Origin: Myroides sp. JBRI-B21084
GTDB lineage: Bacteria; Bacteroidota; Bacteroidia; Flavobacteriales; Flavobacteriaceae
Direction of reading: 5' to 3'
Assembly (NCBI RefSeq): GCF_030545015.1
Contig: NZ_CP120653.1
Coordinates: forward strand, 434,001-498,000
DNA length: 64,000 nucleotides
The notes beneath the pieces are model-generated. The model saw only the letters and a list, made by a program, of their open reading frames with translations, ran no database searches and was not told the DNA's origin. Shown piece by piece: positions 41,058 through 49,800 of the stretch. How positions within the stretch are numbered: position 1 is the first letter of the stretch; every line of letters begins with the position of its first letter. The translations under genes and the position numbers were made by a program.

Positions 41058-42749
41058 ATGAAAAAAATGTTGATGCTTTTATTTAGCTGTTCGCTGCTAA
41101 TTATAAGTTGTAGGCACGATGATGTGTATGAAAATAGCGAAAACACAAACCAGCATGCAGATGCTTTAAAAGGGAAAAGCTTTGTTTTAAATCAAACAGA
41201 GTTAGAAGCAAAATACGCAGGTAACAAAAGCCTGAATACTATTTTGCAGAAAGAATTTAAAACAGAAGGTTTAATTAAAGCCAATTCTGTAGAAGGTGAA
41301 AATGGGGTGTATATAGATTTAGATCACATACAAGTGTACGAATCGGCACAAATGCACGCAATTACATACTATGTTGAAATTGGTGAACAAACCGAAACCG
41401 ATGAACCGCAAGAAATGTACAATTTAATGTATTTTTCTAAAGATTATGTTAACTACCATGTAATTTTACTTAGATATGATTTTAGCCAAATTCCGTTTCA
41501 GCAGTTTATTACACAACCAGAACTAACACTAAATGTGTTGGGTTTTGTGCCTTTAAACGATATTGAAAATATTTATGAAAATATTAACTACAGTATATCA
41601 CATGGTGTAAACTCAACTTCTTCGGTTAAAACTAATGGTAATTCTTCAGCTACTTTTTATCAATTTGCTGATTGTGTTGTTGTTACCGTTAATCCACCTC
41701 AACCTTGTCAGGTTTGTGGGTTATATAAAGGTGAAGTTAAAGATGGTAAGAAATGTGTAAATGACAATCCCGCTACTATGCCTAAAAGTGGCTCAGTTAT
41801 TTATGATTTTACTGATTGCGGAAATTCAAATGGTGGCGGTACTGGCGGTGGCGGCAATCCCGGTTCAGGTGTCGGTGGCACAGTTGGTGCTCCTGGTACA
41901 GGTTGGACTCCTGGTACTAATCCTTCCTCGCCAATTTGGAGTAACCCTATTAAAAATCCAGGCAGAGTAATTGAAATTGGTGAATTAATAAGTGATTTTA
42001 ACATTGGGGTAAATAATAAAAATCTTGAAGTGTTAAATGATATAGTAACACATAATTTACCTACATTGCAAGATTTGTACAGTAAAGCTAGTGACGTACG
42101 CGAACATGGTAATGCTTTTATTAAGGTAAAAAAGAATGGTAAATACGTAGCGTTAGCAAACCAAACACCATTACCTTTAAATAATGGCTCAAATTGGCAA
42201 TTAGATATTGAATCAGCGGTAAAAAATAAGTTTAACACAGGTATTTTGCATACCCATACCAATAAAAACACAACAATATATGAATATAACCAACCAACAA
42301 AAGCAGATCCAATGTTTTCGCATACCGATTTGCGGGCATTATTTTTATTAAGTGCAGATAATGCAACAAATAAAAAAGAACTTCCTGACTTATTTGTTGG
42401 TTTAATGACCAGTGAAAGTTTGTATGTGGTTATGTTTCCTAACGATGCTACTAAAGATAATTTTAATAGCAAATATGGCACGCCTTTTTTTACATGGAAA
42501 ACAAATGATAAAATGTGGAAAGATTTAGGAAAAGAATTAAGAAAAGAATACAGTAAAATTAATCCATCAACCGCTACCGATGCATTAAAAGCTAAAATGT
42601 ACGAAAAAGCATTGTTGAGAGTTCTGAAAGATAATAACTTACCTTTAAACTTTTACCGTTTAGATGCCAACAACGGGCAATTTAACGGCAGTTGGAAATT
42701 GTTAGGGTTAGATGCAAATGGAAATGTAACAGAAAATCAAGGATATTAA
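41058..42749 (+). CDS. Lipoprotein with Gly-rich linker and JAMM-like C-terminal domain
   Basis: This 563-residue protein starts MKKMLMLLFSCSLLIISC (lipoprotein signal). An N-terminal domain of about 200 residues is followed by a Cys cluster (PCQVCGLYKGEVKDGKKCVN). A Gly-rich linker (residues about 255-285) leads to a C-terminal domain with EHGNAFIKVKKNGKYVALAN. The latter contains TGILHTHTN and then MFSHTDLRALFLLSA, a possible HxH...SxxD JAMM/MPN metalloprotease motif, with a longer loop than usual between the two elements. If real, the domain would be a surface-tethered zinc peptidase. I could not identify the JAMM Glu with confidence. It lies 13 bases upstream of a DUF6705-like gene. Confidence 0.7.
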   Translation: MKKMLMLLFSCSLLIISCRHDDVYENSENTNQHADALKGKSFVLNQTELEAKYAGNKSLNTILQKEFKTEGLIKANSVEGENGVYIDLDHIQVYESAQMHAITYYVEIGEQTETDEPQEMYNLMYFSKDYVNYHVILLRYDFSQIPFQQFITQPELTLNVLGFVPLNDIENIYENINYSISHGVNSTSSVKTNGNSSATFYQFADCVVVTVNPPQPCQVCGLYKGEVKDGKKCVNDNPATMPKSGSVIYDFTDCGNSNGGGTGGGGNPGSGVGGTVGAPGTGWTPGTNPSSPIWSNPIKNPGRVIEIGELISDFNIGVNNKNLEVLNDIVTHNLPTLQDLYSKASDVREHGNAFIKVKKNGKYVALANQTPLPLNNGSNWQLDIESAVKNKFNTGILHTHTNKNTTIYEYNQPTKADPMFSHTDLRALFLLSADNATNKKELPDLFVGLMTSESLYVVMFPNDATKDNFNSKYGTPFFTWKTNDKMWKDLGKELRKEYSKINPSTATDALKAKMYEKALLRVLKDNNLPLNFYRLDANNGQFNGSWKLLGLDANGNVTENQGY

Positions 42750-42762
42750 AAATAGAGAAATC

Positions 42763-43416
42763 ATGAAAAAATATATATTAATACTGTGCAGTTTATTTAC
42801 CTTAAGCAGCTTTGCACAATTTACAACTGTAGATATGTTTAATACACCAGGAGATATGGGGTTTAGTGAAAACGGATATTATTATAAAGATGTAACAGGG
42901 TACTTTAACCAGTTTATAGGTACCTGGCAATACCAGAATGGCACCACTACCTATATTTTGAAGCTTGAAAAACGTACTTTTACAGAGAATGTAACACACC
43001 TAAATAAAACGTATCAATATGATGAATTAATTGGTGCTTTAAGGGTTATTAAAAATGGAGTGATATTGTACAACGATTGGAACACATTAAACCAAAATTA
43101 TCCTAATGCAGTTGATTATAACATTTTCTCAATAGTAAGAGCAGAAAATTTTAATGATTGTTATATGTGTACCTACCCAAATCAGCGTTTATACTTATCA
43201 TACTCTGAACCAAATAACGATAATTATGCTTATGCTAATTTAGGAATGTTGATGCATACTTATATAGATAATGGTGTAACAAAACTGCGTTTAAATTTCC
43301 GTTCAGATCAAATAAACCCTAGTGCATTTGTAAAAACCAGTGATATGGAATCTATGCCTAATAAAACAACATTATTTATGGATTTTGGTACATTTGATTT
43401 TGTTAAAATACCTTAA
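42763..43416 (+). CDS. DUF6705-like secreted protein
   Basis: This 217-residue protein has the signal peptide MKKYILILCSLFTLSSFAQ. The mature part has GYYYKDVTGYFNQFIGTWQY, then QNGTTTYILKLEKRTFTENV. This resembles the DUF6705 family of secreted Flavobacteriaceae proteins (YYKDxxGxLxxFxGTW...NGxTxFxIxLxK), judged from memory. The segment YMCTYPNQRLYLSYSEPNND forms further strands. It probably has a lipocalin-like beta barrel, but its function is unknown. It is likely co-transcribed with the JAMM-like lipoprotein upstream and is followed by a terminator. Confidence 0.72.
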   Translation: MKKYILILCSLFTLSSFAQFTTVDMFNTPGDMGFSENGYYYKDVTGYFNQFIGTWQYQNGTTTYILKLEKRTFTENVTHLNKTYQYDELIGALRVIKNGVILYNDWNTLNQNYPNAVDYNIFSIVRAENFNDCYMCTYPNQRLYLSYSEPNNDNYAYANLGMLMHTYIDNGVTKLRLNFRSDQINPSAFVKTSDMESMPNKTTLFMDFGTFDFVKIP

Positions 43417-43418
43417 TT

Positions 43419-43443
43419 AAAAGCTCCATTTTTGGAGCTTTTT
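43419..43443 (+). terminator. Terminator after the DUF6705-like gene
   Basis: AAAAGCTCC, ATTTTT and GGAGCTTTT form a 9-bp stem ending in a T run. Confidence 0.85.
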
Positions 43444-43537
43444 GCTTATTTCATTAAACAAAAACGCCAACTAACGTCGTTGTAAAAAACAAATAATTTG
43501 TAACTTCGTTTTTTTAATAAGCTATTGCTTTGGTGTT

Positions 43538-43571
43538 TGCTAAAAGCTAATAGCTAAAAGCTAAAAGCTAT
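43538..43571 (+). repeat. Short tandem repeats before radA
   Basis: GCTAAAAGCTAATAGCTAAA then AGCTAAAAGCTA contains four copies of a (A)GCTAAA unit, ending two bases before the radA ATG. It is the same kind of repeat as before atpC. Confidence 0.7.
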
Positions 43572-43572
43572 A

Positions 43573-44934
43573 ATGGCAAAAGTAAAAACCGCATTTTTCT
43601 GTTCGTCTTGTGGTACGCAATATCCTAAATGGATGGGGCAATGCACCGCTTGTAAACAATGGAACACTATTGTTGAAGAAGTAATTCAAAAAGAAGAAAA
43701 AGTAGCGTGGCAAACCAAATCATCGGCAGGTACAAAACGTGCTGCAAAGCCTTTGTTAATTAACGAAATTGACAGCGCACAAGAGATTCGTTTAAATACG
43801 TTAGATTACGAATTAAACCGAGTTTTAGGCGGCGGCATTGTTCCTGGTTCCATGATTCTTTTAGGTGGCGAACCTGGTATTGGTAAAAGTACGTTGCTAT
43901 TGCAATTGTCGTTAAAATTGCCATACAAAGTGCTGTATGTTTCGGGCGAGGAAAGCCAGAAACAAATAAAAATGCGTGCCGAACGCATTAATCCCAACAA
44001 CAATTCGTGTTATATTTTAACCGAAACCAACACCCAACAAATTTTTAAACAGGTGGAAGAAATTGAACCCGATGTGTTAATTATCGATTCTATTCAAACT
44101 TTACATACCGATTATATCGAGGCTTCGGCAGGAAGCATCTCTCAAATAAAAGAAACTACGGCCGAGTTGATTAAGTTCGCTAAAGAAACCGCTACACCTG
44201 TTATTTTAATTGGTCATATCACAAAAGATGGCAACATTGCGGGTCCTAAAATTTTAGAACACATGGTGGATACCGTACTGCAGTTTGAAGGCGATCGCAA
44301 CCATGTGTACCGTATTCTTCGTGCCTTAAAAAACCGTTTTGGGTCTACAGCCGAATTGGGAATTTACGAAATGTTAGGGGCGGGTTTACGTGAAGTTTCC
44401 AATCCGTCTGAAATTTTACTATCAAATAGAGAAGAAGAGTTATCGGGTACCGCAATTGCATCAACCATAGAAGGCATGCGTCCGTTGATGATTGAAATTC
44501 AAGCATTGGTAAGTACAGCAGTTTACGGAACACCCCAACGCAGCGCCACAGGTTACAACTTAAAACGCTTGAATATGCTTTTGGCAGTGTTAGAGAAGCG
44601 TGCCGGTTTCCGTTTGGGAATGAAAGATGTTTTTTTAAACATAACTGGCGGTATTACGGTTGATGATCCAGCTATTGATTTGGCGGTGGTTGCGGCTATT
44701 TTGTCTTCAAACGAAGACGATGCCATTTCAAAAGATATTTGTTTTGCGGGCGAAGTAGGTTTATCGGGAGAAATTCGTCCGGTAAATAGGGTAGACCAAC
44801 GCATACAAGAAGCCGAAAAATTAGGTTTTGCTAAAATATTTGTATCTAAATACAATAAAATCACTTATTCATCAAATAATATCCAGGTTGTTTTGGTTTC
44901 TAAAATTGAAGAATTGGTGCGGGCGTTGTTTTAA
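43573..44934 (+). CDS. radA: DNA repair protein RadA
   Basis: This 453-residue cytosolic ATPase promotes branch migration of recombination intermediates. The N-terminal zinc motif is CSSCGTQYPKWMGQCTACKQ (residues 10-29). GGEPGIGKSTLLLQLSLKL is Walker A, VLIIDSIQTLHTDYIEASAG holds Walker B, and LKNRFGSTAELGIYEM carries the KNRFG motif specific to RadA. The C-terminal Lon-like domain is seen as LNITGGITVDDPAIDLAVVA and LSGEIRPVNRVDQRIQEAEK. The protein is complete. It stands alone in its direction, with a gene-free leader containing tandem repeats. Confidence 0.98.
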   Translation: MAKVKTAFFCSSCGTQYPKWMGQCTACKQWNTIVEEVIQKEEKVAWQTKSSAGTKRAAKPLLINEIDSAQEIRLNTLDYELNRVLGGGIVPGSMILLGGEPGIGKSTLLLQLSLKLPYKVLYVSGEESQKQIKMRAERINPNNNSCYILTETNTQQIFKQVEEIEPDVLIIDSIQTLHTDYIEASAGSISQIKETTAELIKFAKETATPVILIGHITKDGNIAGPKILEHMVDTVLQFEGDRNHVYRILRALKNRFGSTAELGIYEMLGAGLREVSNPSEILLSNREEELSGTAIASTIEGMRPLMIEIQALVSTAVYGTPQRSATGYNLKRLNMLLAVLEKRAGFRLGMKDVFLNITGGITVDDPAIDLAVVAAILSSNEDDAISKDICFAGEVGLSGEIRPVNRVDQRIQEAEKLGFAKIFVSKYNKITYSSNNIQVVLVSKIEELVRALF

Positions 44935-45008
44935 TTTGTTATAAATTTTAAAAAACGGCAGGATAATTGTTGCTATTGTGTTACATTTAAAACATAATAA
45001 ACTTCTAT

Positions 45009-46688
45009 ATGAAAAACATTCTAATTCCTGCAGCAATTGTTTTTAGCATTACAGCAAACGCACAAAAACCTGTTTTTACACAAGCGCAAATACAATCGGC
45101 ACGTGTGTACAATAATGCAGCTGAACTAAAACACAAGGCATCGGCACAAATTCCTTCGGGTACATCGGAAATTGTAATTACCAACGTAGCAAATTATTTA
45201 AACGAAAGTACGGTGCAAATAGGGGTGCCTAAAAACGTAACGGTAATGTCGGTTCAATTTACAAATGCGTATGTGGAAGAGTACGATAACAACCAAGATT
45301 CGCCTTTAATTAAACCCGTAAAAGACGAAATTGTTAAGAAAGAAGCCGACTTAAAAACCCTGCAAAACCAATTAACTGCCGAACGTAAAAGTGTTGAATT
45401 GCTTGATAAAAATCAATCAATGGGCAGCGCGCAAAATTTTTCGGTGGTTGAACTAACTAAACTTTTAGACTTTTACAAAACCAAACGCAACGAACTTTCA
45501 AATTCAATCAATAAATTAGAAAATCAAGAAAAAATACTTGTTGATGAAATTAAAATCCTAAAAGGCAAATTAACTTTTAAGGAAACCACTACCGAAAAAA
45601 CCAGTCAAGGCAAGCTTGTTTTAAATGTAATGAGTACTACGGCAGGTACCATTCCTTTAGAAATATCGTACCTTACCAACCAAGCAACATGGCAGCCAAG
45701 CTATGAAATGCGAATTGATAAAATTAATGCACCTATACAAATGTTGTACAAAGCACAAGTGCAGCAAAATACAGGTGTTGATTGGAAAAACGTAAAGCTA
45801 TCGTTAACAAGTGGGCCTGCTAACCAAAATACGTTTGCTCCCCAACTACAACCTTGGTTTTTAGATTATTATTATCCACGTGCGTATCAAAACGAAGCTG
45901 CGTTGGAAGAAGTTGTTGTAGATACTTATAGAACAACTAGTAAATCAGTAGAGAGTAGACCAAACGCAAGTCCAATACAAACTTTACAAGGACAAGTGCC
46001 TGGTTTAAATATAGCTTCAGGAAGTGGACAACCAGCAATGGGAACTTCAACAATGGATGATTTTACCCAAGTAAACGAAAATCAATTAAATATTACGTTT
46101 GATATTGATATACCGTACACCATTTTAAGCAACGGCAAGCAACACAGCGTGGCTTTAAAAGATACCCAATTACCTGCTACTTACAGTTATATTACTACTC
46201 CAAAATTAGATACCAACGCGTATTTAATTGCTAAAGTGAAAAACTATGGCGACTACAACATTTTACCTGGTGAAGCCAATGTGGTATTTGAAGATATGTA
46301 TGTAGGGAAAACCTATGTAAACGCTAATGCAAACGAAGATGATTTGCGATTAAGTTTAGGTAAAGATCAAAACATATCGGTTACACGAACTTTGATAAAC
46401 GATAAATCGGGTACTAAAACATTATCGTCGCGCAAGGTGCAAGATTTTGTGTACGAAATTTCAATCCGCAATAATAAAAAAGAAAATATGAGTATTGTAA
46501 TTGAAGACCAAGTGCCTATTAGCAGCAATACCGATATTGAGATTACCCTTACCGATAAAGGCAATGCAGAACACAATGCCGAAAAAGGCAAATTAACTTG
46601 GGAAATAAATTTAAAACCTAACGAAACCAAAAAAATACGTTTTGCATATCAAGTAAAATCGGCAAAAGACAAAAATTTATTGCTGTAA
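45009..46688 (+). CDS. DUF4139 (MuiA-like) protein with a SusC-plug-like insertion
   Basis: This 559-residue secreted protein has the signal peptide MKNILIPAAIVFSITANAQ. The N-terminal part is DUF4140-like (SARVYNNAAELKHKASAQIP), followed by a coiled-coil stretch at residues 100-200 (LKTLQNQLTAERKSVELLDK). DUF4139 follows (LEISYLTNQATWQPSYEMRI, DKINAPIQMLYKAQVQQNTG), as in mucoidy inhibitor A proteins. At residues about 297-350 there is an unusual insert (EEVVVDTYRTTSKSVESRPN, then IQTLQGQVPGLNIASGSGQP) that resembles the plug motif of SusC-family TonB-dependent receptors. DUF4139 resumes with FDIDIPYTILSNGKQHSVAL. Location is periplasmic or surface. Its function is unknown. Confidence 0.85.
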   Translation: MKNILIPAAIVFSITANAQKPVFTQAQIQSARVYNNAAELKHKASAQIPSGTSEIVITNVANYLNESTVQIGVPKNVTVMSVQFTNAYVEEYDNNQDSPLIKPVKDEIVKKEADLKTLQNQLTAERKSVELLDKNQSMGSAQNFSVVELTKLLDFYKTKRNELSNSINKLENQEKILVDEIKILKGKLTFKETTTEKTSQGKLVLNVMSTTAGTIPLEISYLTNQATWQPSYEMRIDKINAPIQMLYKAQVQQNTGVDWKNVKLSLTSGPANQNTFAPQLQPWFLDYYYPRAYQNEAALEEVVVDTYRTTSKSVESRPNASPIQTLQGQVPGLNIASGSGQPAMGTSTMDDFTQVNENQLNITFDIDIPYTILSNGKQHSVALKDTQLPATYSYITTPKLDTNAYLIAKVKNYGDYNILPGEANVVFEDMYVGKTYVNANANEDDLRLSLGKDQNISVTRTLINDKSGTKTLSSRKVQDFVYEISIRNNKKENMSIVIEDQVPISSNTDIEITLTDKGNAEHNAEKGKLTWEINLKPNETKKIRFAYQVKSAKDKNLLL

Positions 46689-46810
46689 TTAATGCCTAAA
46701 TTTTAAGATAATATTGTTAAAAATTAAAAATAAATACCATTTGCATATAATAATTAATTTTTTTTTTATAAGTTTATCGTTTAAACTACTAATTGTAAAT
46801 ATTATAAAGT

Positions 46811-49800
46811 ATGAAAAAAATTACGCAACAATCAAGGTTTAAAATTCGGTGGTTAAACACCCAGTCCTTGGTTTTATTAGTGCTTTTTGCGTTTTCGCCT
46901 TTTTTAAAGGGAAATGCGCAATATTGTACGCCATCTTACACAAGTGGGTGTAATAGTGGTGATAATTTAAATAGCGTTGTTGTTACCGGGCACGGAACAT
47001 CGGTTTTAAGTGATTTAAATACCGGTTGTAACGGTGGTTATTTAGATAATACTACAGCATTATCGGCTGTAGATTTGATGCAAAGCCAAACCTACCAAGT
47101 AGATTTAAATACTACGTATGGTTCGCCAACATCAGAAAAAGTTACTATTTGGATTGATTTTGACGGGAACAGTACATTTGACGCTTCTGAAAAGTTGTTG
47201 GCAGATTTTCCTTTGTCTCAAAGTCCATCATTTGCTACAACTAGCATTACCATTCCTGTAACGGCTCCAACGGGTGTTAAAAGAATGCGTGTGCGTTTAG
47301 TGTATGGTTCAAGTACTACCAATGTTGATCCGTGTAATAATTACTCTTACGGAGAAACACATGATTACAGTGTAAATATATTAGCATTACCACCATGCTC
47401 AGGAACGCCTGTTGCGGGTACTGCTACAGTAAATACACGTATGTGTGCTAGTCAACCATTAAATTTAACTGCACCTGGAGCAACTGTTGCATCGGGTATG
47501 ATTTATCAATGGGAGAAATCACCAGCAGGTGCTAATACATTCACAAACTTATCAGGTGCTACTACACCTAACTTTACGGTAACTAACCAAACGGCAGATA
47601 CTGATTATCGTTTTGTAGTAACATGTATAGCAAGTGGTGTTACTACTACATCTAATGTGGTTACTGCTTTGCAACCAAACGCAACAGGTCCTTTTTACGA
47701 AGGTTTTGATTCTACCCCAACAGGAAATACAACTAATCCATCGCCGCCAAATTGTTGGACATACTTAGACAATATGTCTGGATATGGCTATACATCAACA
47801 ACTGCTGGTAGAAGTGCTAACGGTTTTTATGTGTACCGTCCTAATGCAACTGGTGACTTAAAATTAATTTCGCCAGCAACCGATAATTTAGGTAACGGAA
47901 CCAAACAAGTGCGTTTTTGGGCAAGAGTTTCAAGTACAACTTATATGCCTACCCAAAAAATAGGTATTTATACAATGAATGGTACTACGGCATCGGCAAC
48001 TAAAACGTTGGTTGAAGATAATATACCATTAACAACATCTTGGCAAGAATTTATTGTGCCTTTACCAGTAACAACTGATGATTATTTTGCTTTTTCTTTT
48101 GATGCGCAAAACGGTACAGCTTATATGTATGTTGATGATGTGTATTACGAGGATTTATCACCATGTATGTACCCAGTAGGTTTAAAAACAACAACAATTT
48201 CAGGTAATAGCGTAGATTTTACATGGACAGCAGCTACTGGCGCAGGTGTTACAGGTTATGAGTATGAAGTACGTGACAATGCGAATAATGTGGTGGCAAC
48301 TGGTACAACTACAGGTACATCGGTACAAGCTACAGGTTTGCAACCAGGTACAACGTATAAAATTTATATACGTTCGGTATGTGGTACAACTAAAGGTGAT
48401 TGGTCTCCTTTTTACAGTACGTTTACAACACTTTGTGTAGCGTTGGTAAACAATTTTTACGAAGATTTTAATGCGGTTGCAGCAGGTTCAACTACAAATA
48501 ATACGGTTCCAAATTGTTGGACGTATTTAAAAACAGGTACTTCAACTTCTCTATATGGCTATACCGCAACAGTTGCTGGGCAGACGGGTGGTTTAGGGTT
48601 TTATACATATCGTCCAGCTCAGTCAGGTACATCATATAATGGTGATTTAATGTTAGTTTCGCCAGAAACCGTTGATTTAGGTAATGGTACCAAGCAAATA
48701 CGTTTCTCAAGTAGAAGATACTTTACGGGTTCTTATGCTGGTGAATTAAAGATTTACACTATGAACGGTAAAACAGCTAGTTCAACTAAAACTTTAATTG
48801 CAACTATTAATGTACCAGATGCAACTTGGAAAGAATACATAGTGCCGTTACCAGTAACTACTGATGATTATTTTGCGTTTTCTTTTGAACAAGAAGGCTT
48901 AGCTAAATATATTTTTATTGATGATGTTTATTACGAAAATCTTTCACCATGTGCAGCACCAGGAAATATTAGTGCTACAACTATAACGTCTACATCAGCA
49001 ACCATTAGCTGGAACAAATCTTTAGCTGCAGGTGTAACAGGGTACGAATGGGAAGTACGTGATTTAACAGGCGTAGTTGTAAAATCAGGAACTGTTAACA
49101 ATGTAAATACAGTAACAGCAAATGTAACTGGTTTAGCACCAGGTATGTATTACGAAGTGTATGTACGTAGTAAATGTGGCGCAACACCAGGTGTTTGGAC
49201 ATCGGTTCCGTTTAAATTTGCAACACTTTGTGCGGTTTTAACAGGTAACTTCTTTGAAGGATTTGAATTTACACCAGGAGGTGGTACTACAAATGCATCG
49301 CAACCATTATGTTGGTCGTATATAGATACCAATTCAGGGTATGGTTATACTAGTACATCTGCTGTAAAAACAGCAACTCAAGGCTTTTATGTATACCGTC
49401 CAAACACAACGGGTGATTTACTTTTAGTTTCGCCAGAAACTGCAAATTTAGGTGGTGGCAACAAGCGTGTACGTTTTTCTGCACGTGTAAATAGTACAAC
49501 TTATATAAATACACAAAAGTTAGAGGTTTATACCTTAAACGCAAATACAGGAACACCTACTAAAACGTTAGTAGCTACAGGTTTTGCTTTAACAGATTCA
49601 TGGCAAGAATTTATTGCTTATTTACCTAATACAACCGATGATTATTTTGCATTTTCATTTGATCGTAATGGAGGAACAACATATATCTACATTGATGATA
49701 TTTATTATGAAGATATACCACCAATTGTATTAGATGCAACTAAAACAGATATTTTATGTAATGGTGCGAATTCTGGTACAGCTACTGTAGCAGTTGAAGG

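Noticed and set aside
41801..42481. 226-codon minus-strand frame
   Set aside because: It is antisense to the Gly-rich linker and the JAMM-like domain of the lipoprotein. The Pro-rich end is the antisense of Gly codons, so I take it as a shadow.
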